A stretch of DNA of 64,000 bases from positions 102,642 through 166,641 of the forward strand of contig JBEBWT010000001.1 in NCBI GenBank assembly GCA_040392005.1, given 5' to 3'. The notes beneath the pieces are model-generated. The model was not told the DNA's origin and made no database searches. It was given only the letters and a program-made list of their open reading frames with translations. This DNA comes from DASRQK01 sp040392005 (GTDB taxonomy: Bacteria; Bacteroidota; Bacteroidia; Sphingobacteriales; Sphingobacteriaceae). The translations under genes and the position numbers were made by a program. This document shows positions 15,306 to 22,740 of the stretch, one piece after another; within the stretch, counting starts at the first letter, position 1, and each line of letters starts with the position of its first letter.

Positions 15306-16859
15306 CTAATTCATAATCCGGGGGCTGAATTCCGTATGACTGTCAATCAGGCGGCCTTCCTTGCCATAATACAGTTCCTGGAAGCTGACCGTATGGCTGG
15401 CATCCACCTTTTTAAAGAATTTATCTGCCGAAACGTCACTGAGCGTAGAAAAACCGCAGGCTTCCATGATTTCAATAGTCGCGCGGATGGTATTGTGGTG
15501 GAACTGTGCTACCCTGACCTGCTTGTCATTGACATCCAATCCTTTGTACAATTTGGGATTTTGCGTGGCCACACCCACCGGGCAAATGTCTTCATTACAC
15601 TTCAATGCCTGGATACAACCCAGGGCGAACATCATTCCCCGCGCGCTGTAACAGGCATCTGCGCCCAGGGCGATGACCTTCAATAAATCAAAACCTGTCA
15701 CGATTTTGCCCGAAACAATGATTTTAATCTGTTTTTTAATGCCAAAAGAGATCAGGGTCTTGGTCACAAAAGTCAATGCATCATACAGCGGCATTCCGAT
15801 ACTGTCGGTGAATTCCAGCGGAGCTGCACCTGTACCGCCCTCAGCACCGTCAATGGATATAAAGTCCGGAATGATCTGGGTGGTGGTGATGGCATGGCAG
15901 ATATCGATAAATTCCTGCCTGTCACCAATACACAATTTGAACCCCACCGGCTTATAACCGGACAGGATGCGTAGTTTACCAATGAAAGCCATCATCTCCA
16001 CTGGTGTGGAAAAAGCACTGTGCCCCGGAGGCGACATGACATCCGTATGGGGTATAACGTGGCGGATGGCGGCAATCTCCGGCGTGTTCTTGGCTGCTGG
16101 CAGAATACCTCCGTGTCCCGGTTTTGCTCCCTGGGACAGTTTCAGCTCGATCATTTTTACCTGGGGGCGGCTGGCATTTTTAGTGAATAATTCTTCTGAA
16201 AAATTGCCTTCTTCATTGCGGCAGCCAAAATAGCCGGTACCGATCTGCCAGATCAGATCCCCGCCCTGCAAGTGGAATTCACTGATGGACCCCTCACCGG
16301 TATTGTGGGCAAATTTGCCCAGAGCGGCACCCTTGTTCAATGCAGTAATCGCTGTTTTGCTCAGTGCACCATAACTCATTGCACTGATATTGAATACACT
16401 GAGGTCATAGGGCTGACGGCATTGTGCGTTTCCAATCATCGTTCTCAGATCCTTTTCCTTGATTTTCACCGGAAATACTGTGTGGGCTACCCATTCATTA
16501 CCCGGTTGATTCGGATCGGATTGCATGCCGAAAGCGACGGTTTCCCGCTCATTCTTGGCCCGCTGGTAAACAAGGGAACGCTGACGGCGGTTGAAAGGCT
16601 TGCCATCAGTGTCCGATTCCCAGAAATACTGGCGCAGTTCCGGACGGATGGATTCAAAAAAATAGCGGAACAAGCCCAGCAATGGGAAATTGCGCAGGAT
16701 CGCATGCTTTTTCTGGATACTGTGCGCAATCGCAAACCACAGCATGGGCAATGTGATCACCAGCCACCATAAATAGTAGGGGCTAAAAGTAAATGCTAAA
16801 ATTGCAACCAATAAATTGATTGCAATGGCGGAGATAATAATAATCTTTCGTGTGGACAT
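15306..16859 (-). CDS. FMN-binding glutamate synthase-like protein, membrane-anchored
   Basis: A 517-residue protein homologous to the FMN-binding synthase domain of GltB, but without glutaminase or C-terminal beta-helix domains. Two hydrophobic helices at residues 5-45 (IIIISAIAINLLVAILAF, YYLWWLVITLPMLWFAI) anchor it to the inner membrane. Signature blocks are FNISAMSYGALSKTAITALN, HNTGEGSISEFHLQGGD, SIDGAEGGTGAAPLEF and CNEDICPVGVATQNP, the last equivalent to part of the GltB Fe-S cluster site. Stand-alone members of this type have no firmly known reaction. An upstream promoter-like sequence suggests separate transcription from xerD. Confidence 0.88.
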   Translation of the reverse strand: MSTRKIIIISAIAINLLVAILAFTFSPYYLWWLVITLPMLWFAIAHSIQKKHAILRNFPLLGLFRYFFESIRPELRQYFWESDTDGKPFNRRQRSLVYQRAKNERETVAFGMQSDPNQPGNEWVAHTVFPVKIKEKDLRTMIGNAQCRQPYDLSVFNISAMSYGALSKTAITALNKGAALGKFAHNTGEGSISEFHLQGGDLIWQIGTGYFGCRNEEGNFSEELFTKNASRPQVKMIELKLSQGAKPGHGGILPAAKNTPEIAAIRHVIPHTDVMSPPGHSAFSTPVEMMAFIGKLRILSGYKPVGFKLCIGDRQEFIDICHAITTTQIIPDFISIDGAEGGTGAAPLEFTDSIGMPLYDALTFVTKTLISFGIKKQIKIIVSGKIVTGFDLLKVIALGADACYSARGMMFALGCIQALKCNEDICPVGVATQNPKLYKGLDVNDKQVRVAQFHHNTIRATIEIMEACGFSTLSDVSADKFFKKVDASHTVSFQELYYGKEGRLIDSHTEFSPRIMN

Positions 16860-16930
16860 AGCTGACCAAAAAATAATTTTTCCTATTCCAATATCAAATA
16901 GCAGGCCACAATTTTTGCTTTCACGTATAT

Positions 16931-16964
16931 AAAAACGGCCTTTTTTATTATTGACTTAAAGCCG
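16931..16964 (-). terminator. bulged hairpin with T-run between xerD and the FMN protein
   Basis: Read on the minus strand, CGGCTTT (16964-16958) can pair with AAAGGCCG (ending 16936) with one bulged G, followed by five T (16935-16931). It may end the xerD transcript or attenuate the downstream gene. The stem is short and interrupted. Confidence 0.35.
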
Positions 16965-16965
16965 A

Positions 16966-16996
16966 CAAACATAGGTAAAGGTCTGATGATAAACAA
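16966..16996 (-). promoter_or_regulatory. promoter-like sequence upstream of the FMN protein gene
   Basis: On the minus strand TTG (16996-16994), 20 nt, then TATGTTTG (16973-16966), an exact TAnnTTTG box. Transcription would begin near 16960, leaving a leader of about 100 nt that includes the hairpin at 16964-16931. Confidence 0.55.
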
Positions 16997-17006
16997 ATGC
17001 TTTTTG

Positions 17007-17900
17007 TTACTTTCTCGGGTGGAATTGGATGATAGCCGAACGCAGGTAATCCCGGTCTATATGGGTGTAAATTTCGGTGGTCGTAATGCTCTCATGGCCC
17101 AGCATATCCTGCACCGCCCGCAGATCGGCACCCCCCTCCACCAGGTGGCTGGCAAAGGAATGTCGGAAGGTATGCGGACTGATGTTTTTGCGGATCCCTG
17201 CTTTCTCCGCCAGCCCCTTGATCATCAGAAATACCATCACCCTGGACAGGGAAGTCCCCCGTTTGCTGATAAATGCCATATCCTCATATCCGGGATTGAT
17301 TTTTTGGGAGGGCCTGACTTCTTCGAGGTACATACGGAGATATTTGATGGCCTGATGGCCGATGGGTACCAGACGCTCTTTATTTCCTTTTCCTTCCACC
17401 TTGATAAAACCTTCCTGGAGATTCAGATTGGACAGTTTGAGGTTAATTAATTCGCTGACGCGCAATCCACAGCCATACAGCACTTCCAGCATGGCCTTGT
17501 TGCGCATCCCTTCTCTGCCGGAAAGATCCAGCGCGGCAATCAGCCGGTCGATTTCCTGAATGTTCAGGGTGTCAGGTAGTTTACGTTCCAATCGGGGAGA
17601 CTGGATCAGCTCCATCGGATTTTCCTCCAGTCCATATTCGATTTTCAGAAATGAAAAAAAAGATTTCAGGCCCGAAAGAATCCGGGCCTGGGTATGGGCA
17701 GTGACCCCCAGTTCATTGATCCAGATAAGAAAATCCTGAATGTCCCGCACGGACAACCGATCCAGGTGCAACTGATGGATCTCAGAATACTGCCGCAGCT
17801 TGTCCGCATCCTGGAGATACGCCTCTATTGAATTACCGGCCAGGCCCCGCTCAAATCGCAGATACTGCTTGTATTGAACGATACTTTGCTGCCAGTCCAT
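17007..17900 (-). CDS. xerD: tyrosine site-specific recombinase XerD
   Basis: A 297-residue recombinase that resolves chromosome dimers at dif with XerC. The N-terminal SAM-like DNA-binding domain covers residues 1-95. The catalytic set is Arg in GCGLRVSELINLKL, Lys in VEGKGNKERLVPIG, HxxR in SPHTFRHSFASHL, His in MLGHESITTTEIY and the nucleophilic Tyr in TEIYTHIDRDYLR. The start is ATG 17900, giving the normal XerD length; a TTG at 17912 is possible. No dif-like site or cassette is seen nearby, so this is the housekeeping enzyme and not an integrase. Confidence 0.94.
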   Translation of the reverse strand: MDWQQSIVQYKQYLRFERGLAGNSIEAYLQDADKLRQYSEIHQLHLDRLSVRDIQDFLIWINELGVTAHTQARILSGLKSFFSFLKIEYGLEENPMELIQSPRLERKLPDTLNIQEIDRLIAALDLSGREGMRNKAMLEVLYGCGLRVSELINLKLSNLNLQEGFIKVEGKGNKERLVPIGHQAIKYLRMYLEEVRPSQKINPGYEDMAFISKRGTSLSRVMVFLMIKGLAEKAGIRKNISPHTFRHSFASHLVEGGADLRAVQDMLGHESITTTEIYTHIDRDYLRSAIIQFHPRK

Positions 17901-17944
17901 CTGTGGATTCAATTAATTGTGGGTCCGGTCATCTGCCCCTGATT

Positions 17945-19393
17945 TCAGTAATAAGTGATCCGGACAACATCCGAAATCTTCTTGGCCAGGCGGATCACCT
18001 GCTGGGTATAACCGTATTCATTATCATACCATACATACAGCACCACCGATTTTCCGTCATGGGAAACAATGGTCGCCGGCCCGTCCACAATACTGGGATG
18101 GCTATTGCCCACCAGATCCGAGCTGACCAGCTCATTGGACACCGAAAATTCGATCTGCTCAGTCAAAACCCCATATAGTGCGGCTGTCCTGAGCTCTTCG
18201 TTGATGCTTTCCTTGCTGACGGCCTTGTCAAGAGTGAGATTCAGAATGGCCAGCGACACATTGGGGGTCGGTACCCGCACCGCATTCCCCGTCAGTTTTC
18301 CGGCCAGGTGCGGCAATACTTTCGCCACGGCTTTATCGGCACCCGTCTCCGTAATTACCAGATTGAGGGATGCCGCCCGGCCCCTGCGGTATTTTTTATG
18401 GTAATTGTCCAGCAGATTCTGATCATTGGTATAGGAATGCACGGTTTCAATATGCCCTTTCTGAATACCGAACAGATCATCCACTACTTTCAGGACAGGT
18501 ACAATCGCATTGGTCGTACAGGAAGCATTAGAATAAATCGTTTCAGCACTGTGATGATAAGGCCCGTCATTGATGCCGGTCACAATATTCGGAATATCCC
18601 CTTTGGCCGGGGCCGTCAGCAGCACCTTGCTGATCCCTTTGGCTTTCAGGTGCCTGCCCAAACCTTCCCGATCCCGGTAAACCCCGGTATTATCAATCAG
18701 CAATGCATTATCAATGCCATATTGCGTATAATCAATATCCTCCGGACTGTTTGCTGCCAGTAGTTTGACGGTCTGACCATTGATAATCAATGCCTGATTC
18801 TCAAAATCCTCGGTAATCGTACCCAAAAACGCTCCGTGTACCGAATCATTCCGCAACAACTCGGCCCTTTTAGTCAATTCCTCATCGCTATAACTCCGGG
18901 TCACAATGGCCCGCAACCGCAATTGTTCTCCCTTGCCGGTCTGCTCGATCAACAGCCGGGTCGCAATCCGCCCGATCCGCCCGAAACCAAACAGCACCAC
19001 ATCTTTTGGGGTCAGTGTCCGCCGGTCCCTGCCCAGGTGATCTTTTAATTTGTCTGTCACAAATGCGGTGGCCGAAACATGCTTCGACTGTTCGCCGAGC
19101 CATTCGGCTGTCAGGCGGCCCAGATCAATGCGGGAAGGAGCCAGCTCCAGGGCCTGGATTTCATTGGCCAGCATGACCGTCTCCCTGACCGTGATCGGCA
19201 ATTTGCTCACCTGCTCCGCATACTGATGATGCGCCAGCACCTCACTGCTGCTGATATTGAACAATGGCTTGCGGAACAGCATCAGCTCGATCGAATCATT
19301 GAGCAAAAGTTTTCCGGCAATATTGATCAGTTCGGTCGCCAGTTTTTCTTGTTCGATCCAATTTGAGAATTCGGAAAGGTAGTTTTTAGACAT
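17945..19393 (-). CDS. glyceraldehyde-3-phosphate dehydrogenase, long form
   Basis: A 482-residue enzyme; typical GAPDH has about 335. The catalytic core begins near residue 125 with VVLFGFGRIGRIATRLLIEQ (NAD(P)-binding) and includes the active-site block SNASCTTNAIVPVLKVVDD (Cys nucleophile), HSYTNDQNLLD, the phosphate-binding RRGRAASLNLV and the C-terminal VLYVWYDNEYGYTQQVIRLA. The first 120 residues (helical, e.g. LPITVRETVMLANEIQALEL) are an extension known from long GAPDH forms in Bacteroidota, of uncertain role. It acts in glycolysis or gluconeogenesis in the cytosol. Confidence 0.95.
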   Translation of the reverse strand: MSKNYLSEFSNWIEQEKLATELINIAGKLLLNDSIELMLFRKPLFNISSSEVLAHHQYAEQVSKLPITVRETVMLANEIQALELAPSRIDLGRLTAEWLGEQSKHVSATAFVTDKLKDHLGRDRRTLTPKDVVLFGFGRIGRIATRLLIEQTGKGEQLRLRAIVTRSYSDEELTKRAELLRNDSVHGAFLGTITEDFENQALIINGQTVKLLAANSPEDIDYTQYGIDNALLIDNTGVYRDREGLGRHLKAKGISKVLLTAPAKGDIPNIVTGINDGPYHHSAETIYSNASCTTNAIVPVLKVVDDLFGIQKGHIETVHSYTNDQNLLDNYHKKYRRGRAASLNLVITETGADKAVAKVLPHLAGKLTGNAVRVPTPNVSLAILNLTLDKAVSKESINEELRTAALYGVLTEQIEFSVSNELVSSDLVGNSHPSIVDGPATIVSHDGKSVVLYVWYDNEYGYTQQVIRLAKKISDVVRITYY

Positions 19394-19452
19394 TATACAG
19401 GGATTTATAAAATGTTATAATAGGTGTTAATAAATAGTGATCCAATTCCCCG

Positions 19453-19470
19453 CAAAGATACGCAAAGATA
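19453..19470 (-). promoter_or_regulatory. tandem -7 boxes upstream of GAPDH
   Basis: On the minus strand two exact TATCTTTG boxes lie ten bases apart (19470-19463 and 19460-19453), 60-70 bases before the start codon. No TTG is found 19 nt upstream. Two start points ten bases apart are possible. Confidence 0.5.
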
Positions 19471-19513
19471 ATATAATTATCGGCCATCCCTTCGTTATCC
19501 TGCCTTCTTTCAC

Positions 19514-19546
19514 AAAAAAAGCCTCAACGTTGTTGAAGCTTTTTTG
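19514..19546. terminator. rho-independent terminator after tRNA-Arg
   Basis: GCCTCAAC (19521-19528) pairs with GTTGAAGC (19532-19539) through a three-base loop, with A-run before (19514-19520) and T-run after (19540-19545). Seen from the minus strand it follows the tRNA by eight bases and ends in seven T; it could also work on the plus strand. Confidence 0.85.
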
Positions 19547-19547
19547 T

Positions 19548-19618
19548 GTTCCCGAAGGGACTCGAACCCCTATCTTCAGAACCGGAATCTGAAATTCTAT
19601 CCATTGAACTACGGGAAC
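19548..19618 (-). tRNA. tRNA-Arg (anticodon CCG)
   Basis: The minus-strand sequence folds as a 71-nt cloverleaf. The acceptor stem GTTCCCG pairs with CGGGAAC; the T arm contains GGTTCGAGTCC; the anticodon stem TCAGA/TCTGA encloses the 7-base loop TTCCGGT, giving anticodon CCG, which reads CGG (Arg). The 3' CCA is not encoded. It is a single tRNA gene. Confidence 0.93.
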
Positions 19619-19775
19619 TTTACTGTAATTCTGAAAGGCTGCAAATATAGTAAATTAAGGACTGATATGGCAAGCATTCCGCTAAAAATTATTCGCACAA
19701 ATCACAATTGGCACCCCATTGTAAAAAAATGATAGTAAATATTCGGAATTATTAGGAAATATTGAATGAGTCTGC

Positions 19776-19866
19776 TAAATTTGTGTATTAGGTTTAGGTT
19801 GATTGTCTCAATCCTTGAGACACTACAAGCCCGGAAAATCGCCCGATTTTACCGGGCTTGTTTTTT
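19776..19866 (+). ncRNA. candidate small RNA with two hairpins and terminator
   Basis: On the plus strand TAAATTTG (19776-19783) is an exact -7 box, although no TTG is at -33. About 20 bases on come a perfect hairpin, GTCTCAA-TCC-TTGAGAC (19805-19821), and a strong terminator hairpin, CAAGCCCGG (19826-19834) with CCGGGCTTG (19852-19860), followed by six T (19861-19866). The predicted transcript is about 78 nt from near 19788. Neighbouring genes on both sides are on the minus strand, so neither owns this plus-strand terminator. No convincing ORF fits. Its existence is inferred. Confidence 0.5.
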
Positions 19867-19906
19867 ACTTAAACCTTGTTTTTCCCATTAAACTAAACTT
19901 TTTCCG

Positions 19907-21007
19907 CTACACATTGAACCTGAAATGCATGATATCCCCATCCTGCACAATATAGCTTTTGCCTTCCACCCCCAATTTTCCAGCTTCCTTGACCGCAGCT
20001 TCGGAACCGTAATGGATGAAGTCCTCATATTTGATCACTTCTGCACGGATAAAACCTTTCTCAAAATCGGTGTGGATGACGCCGGCTGCCTGAGGGGCGG
20101 TGAAACCATTCTCGATGGTCCAGGCCCTCACTTCCTGCACCCCGGCCGTAAAGTAGGTGGCAAGATTGAGCAGTTTGTAAGCCGCTTTGATCAATTTATT
20201 GACTCCCGATTCGTTCAGGCCCAGATCCTCCAGAAATAGTTGCCTTTCTTCATAACTTTCCAATTGCGCAATTTCAGATTCAATCTGAGCGGAAATAATC
20301 AGGACTTCTGCATTTTCATCCTTCACTGCCTCCCTGACCCGATCTACATAGGCATTGCCGGTATTGACCGAAGCTTCGTCCACATTACAGACGTATAAAA
20401 CCGGCTTGGCGGTCAGCAGATTCAAATCACTGATAAACTCAAAATCTTCGGGTGCGATGGCTGCCGTGCGGGCTGATTTGCCGGATTCCAGATGCGATTT
20501 GACCACTGAAAGGATGTCATAAGTCCTTTTAGCTTCCTTATCGCCACCGGTTTTGGCCATTTTCTCCACCCTCTGCACTCTTTTTACTACCGTATCCAGA
20601 TCTTTGAGCTGCAACTCTGTATCAATGATTTCCTTGTCCCGGACGGGATCGACCGAACCATCCACATGGATCACATTCCCGTCATCGAAACAACGCAGAA
20701 CATGGATGATAGCGTCTGTATTCCGGATGTTCCCCAGAAACTGATTGCCCAACCCTTCGCCCTTGCTGGCACCCTTCACAAGGCCCGCAATATCTACGAT
20801 TTCGATGGTGTTTGGCAATATCCGCTGGGGTTTTACCAGTTCGGCCAGTTTGCTGAGCCGCTCATCCGGCACGGTGATCACCCCGATATTCGGTTCGATG
20901 GTACAAAAAGGAAAGTTTGCCGCCTGCGCCTTCGCATTTGATAAACAATTGAATAGCGTGGATTTCCCCACATTCGGTAAGCCAACAATGCCGCACTGTA
21001 ATGCCAT
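19907..21007 (-). CDS. ychF: YchF/OLA1-family ribosome-associated ATPase
   Basis: A 366-residue Obg-related P-loop protein that, unlike most of its class, prefers ATP, binds ribosomes and affects the oxidative-stress response. G1 is GIVGLPNVGKSTLFNCL, G3 is VDIAGLVKGASKGEGLGN, and the G4 equivalent is LYVCNVDE, in place of NKxD as in this family. The C-terminal TGS domain is TYFTAGVQEVRAWTIENG and the end, IMHFRFNV, is characteristic. It shares a symmetric divergent promoter region with engB. Confidence 0.96.
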   Translation of the reverse strand: MALQCGIVGLPNVGKSTLFNCLSNAKAQAANFPFCTIEPNIGVITVPDERLSKLAELVKPQRILPNTIEIVDIAGLVKGASKGEGLGNQFLGNIRNTDAIIHVLRCFDDGNVIHVDGSVDPVRDKEIIDTELQLKDLDTVVKRVQRVEKMAKTGGDKEAKRTYDILSVVKSHLESGKSARTAAIAPEDFEFISDLNLLTAKPVLYVCNVDEASVNTGNAYVDRVREAVKDENAEVLIISAQIESEIAQLESYEERQLFLEDLGLNESGVNKLIKAAYKLLNLATYFTAGVQEVRAWTIENGFTAPQAAGVIHTDFEKGFIRAEVIKYEDFIHYGSEAAVKEAGKLGVEGKSYIVQDGDIMHFRFNV

Positions 21008-21033
21008 ATTAAATACTGTTAAGAAATTTTTTG

Positions 21034-21056
21034 CAAAGATATAAATTTTATCTTTG
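21034..21056. promoter_or_regulatory. symmetric divergent promoter for ychF and engB
   Basis: TATCTTTG boxes face outward: plus strand at 21049-21056 and minus strand at 21041-21034 (seen as CAAAGATA). The flanks form a near-palindrome, TGCAAAGATATAAA against TTTATCTTTGCA. The plus box ends four bases before the engB ATG (21061); the minus box is 26 bases from the ychF ATG. Confidence 0.65.
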
Positions 21057-21060
21057 CAGG

Positions 21061-21672
21061 ATGATCATCAAGACAGCCGAATTTTTGTGCAGCAATACCC
21101 GTGTGGATCAGCTCCCGGAAGCCAACAAGCCTGAGTATGCCTTTATCGGGCGTTCCAATGTCGGTAAGTCCTCTCTGATCAATGCCATGACCAACCGAAA
21201 AAATCTGGCCAAAACTTCCCAGACGCCCGGCAAAACCCAGTTGATCAATCATTTTCTGATTAATGGGGAGTGGTATCTGGTGGACTTGCCGGGTTATGGA
21301 TTCGCCAAGGCTTCCAAAACCGACCGTGCCAACTGGGAAAAGTTTATCCGCAGATACCTGAGGGATCGGGAAAATCTGCAATGTGTGTTTGTCCTGATCG
21401 ACAGCCGGCTCGAACCCCAAAAGAACGATCTGGATTTCTGTATGTGGCTGGGCGGGGAGGGTATCCCCTTCGTTTTGGTTTTCACCAAAGCCGACAAGCA
21501 ATCGACCGTCAAATCGGATAAGAATATGTCCCTTTTCCGTAAATCCCTGCTGCAATGGTTTGAGGAAATGCCACCGGTTTTCCTGACTTCTTCTGAGACC
21601 AGAAAGGGTTGTGAAGAAGTGATCGGTTTTATTGATGATGTGAATCAAACTTATACCGGCTCAGTATCGTAA
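21061..21672 (+). CDS. engB: ribosome-biogenesis GTPase EngB (YsxC/YihA)
   Basis: A 203-residue GTPase required for 50S assembly. G1 is FIGRSNVGKSSLINAM, G2 region TSQTPGKTQLINHF, G3 DLPGYGFAK and G4 FTKADK. The start ATG 21061 gives MIIKTAEFLCSNT, matching the family start (MxIKxAEFxxS). An upstream in-frame extension is rejected because it crosses the promoter. The -7 box is so close that the mRNA may be leaderless. Confidence 0.95.
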   Translation: MIIKTAEFLCSNTRVDQLPEANKPEYAFIGRSNVGKSSLINAMTNRKNLAKTSQTPGKTQLINHFLINGEWYLVDLPGYGFAKASKTDRANWEKFIRRYLRDRENLQCVFVLIDSRLEPQKNDLDFCMWLGGEGIPFVLVFTKADKQSTVKSDKNMSLFRKSLLQWFEEMPPVFLTSSETRKGCEEVIGFIDDVNQTYTGSVS

Positions 21673-21695
21673 GGATTTATCAATTTTATGAGTAA

Positions 21696-22550
21696 ATGAA
21701 AAAGTATTTTTCCCTGGTTCTGTTTGCACATAGTGTTTTTGCATTGCCCTTTGCGGTCATTGGGTTTTTCCTGGCCATCCATACGACCGATCATGCCTTT
21801 GAATGGTACAAGTTGCTGCTGATGCTGCTCTGCATGGTCTTTGCGCGCAATGCGGCAATGGCGTTCAACCGTTATCTGGACAGGGATGTAGATGCATTGA
21901 ATCCCCGGACTGCGGGCCGGGATGTGCCGGCCGGAAGGGTCAGCCCCCGGCAGGCACTTTTTTTTACGATCTCCAATTGTGTGCTGTTTGTGCTGGCCAC
22001 CTGGTTTATCAACCCCATCTGCTTTTATCTGTCACCCGTGGCCCTGCTGGTCGTGCTGGGTTATAGTTACACCAAGCGTTTCACACCCCTCTGCCATCTG
22101 ATTCTGGGCCTGGGCCTCGGACTTGCACCCGTGGGCGCCTATCTGGCAGTCACCGGTGTTTTTCATCTGGTACCCATTTTTTTCGGTATGGCGGTCATCT
22201 GCTGGGTCAGCGGTTTTGACATTATATACGCTTTGCAGGATGAAGAATTTGACCGGCAGCATGGATTGAAATCCATTCCGGTGCTGTTTGGTACCCGTGG
22301 AGCCTTGCGGGTTTCTGAAATACTCCATGTGCTTTCGGCCCTGTTTGTCATACTGCCTTTACTGTATTTCGATTTCGGAATTTTTTACTGGATCGGGGTC
22401 CTGGTCTATATTGCTTTACTGATTTATCAGCACCGGATTGTCAGCCCCACTGACCTGAGCCGGGTGGACCGGGCTTTTATGACGACGAATGGAATTGCAT
22501 CGGTCATATTTGCGGTGTTTTTCCTGCTCTCAATCTGGTTTCCTTTGTGA
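21696..22550 (+). CDS. UbiA-like polyprenyltransferase, probably MqnP-type
   Basis: A 284-residue membrane prenyltransferase with eight or nine helices. The two Asp-rich motifs for Mg-diphosphate are NRYLDRDVDALNPRT (residues 54-68) and YALQDEEFDRQHGLKSIP (near 180). In Bacteroidota that use the futalosine route, UbiA homologues of this type are proposed to prenylate the naphthoate precursor (MqnP). The presence of a UbiD-like decarboxylase at 45.3-47.1 kb supports that, though neither is next to other mqn genes. It follows engB by 23 bases. Confidence 0.85.
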   Translation: MKKYFSLVLFAHSVFALPFAVIGFFLAIHTTDHAFEWYKLLLMLLCMVFARNAAMAFNRYLDRDVDALNPRTAGRDVPAGRVSPRQALFFTISNCVLFVLATWFINPICFYLSPVALLVVLGYSYTKRFTPLCHLILGLGLGLAPVGAYLAVTGVFHLVPIFFGMAVICWVSGFDIIYALQDEEFDRQHGLKSIPVLFGTRGALRVSEILHVLSALFVILPLLYFDFGIFYWIGVLVYIALLIYQHRIVSPTDLSRVDRAFMTTNGIASVIFAVFFLLSIWFPL

Positions 22551-22561
22551 CCTTTTTGAAA

Positions 22562-22670
22562 ATTTTCCAGAGGTGAGGCAGGGTTTTAGGTTTTCAGGGC
22601 CTTACGAGCAGGGTTGTGCGAGCGCAGTACAGCCCGGAAAACCAAAAACACAGCCCCTAAAAAAAGGAAA
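22562..22670. repeat. nested imperfect inverted repeat before topA
   Basis: The 190 bases between the prenyltransferase and topA hold several nested pairing arms: TTTTCC/GGAAAA (22562-22567, 22665-22670), GGTTTTC.GGGC with GCCC.GAAAACC (22588-22599, 22631-22642), and TGCG/CGCA in the loop. There is no T-run after it. It may be a transcript end or a topA leader structure. Nothing else is recognised in this gap. Confidence 0.45.
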
Positions 22671-22740
22671 ATCTCCACACAAGTTGTCATTCCCTGAATA
22701 AATCCCTTTCTTTGCAAAAATCAAAATCATTCAGGACCCT

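Noticed and set aside
17007..17900. XerD as a phage or transposon integrase
   Set aside because: It has the standard XerD length and motifs, with no attachment site, cargo or phage genes nearby, although a tRNA gene lies 1.6 kb away.
19548..19618. tRNA-Arg as an integration site
   Set aside because: No partial tRNA repeat or integrase adjacent; neighbours are conserved housekeeping genes.
22551..22701. Small ORF at the end of the UbiA-like gene
   Set aside because: It overlaps the prenyltransferase in another frame, is low in complexity and is explained by the inverted repeat.
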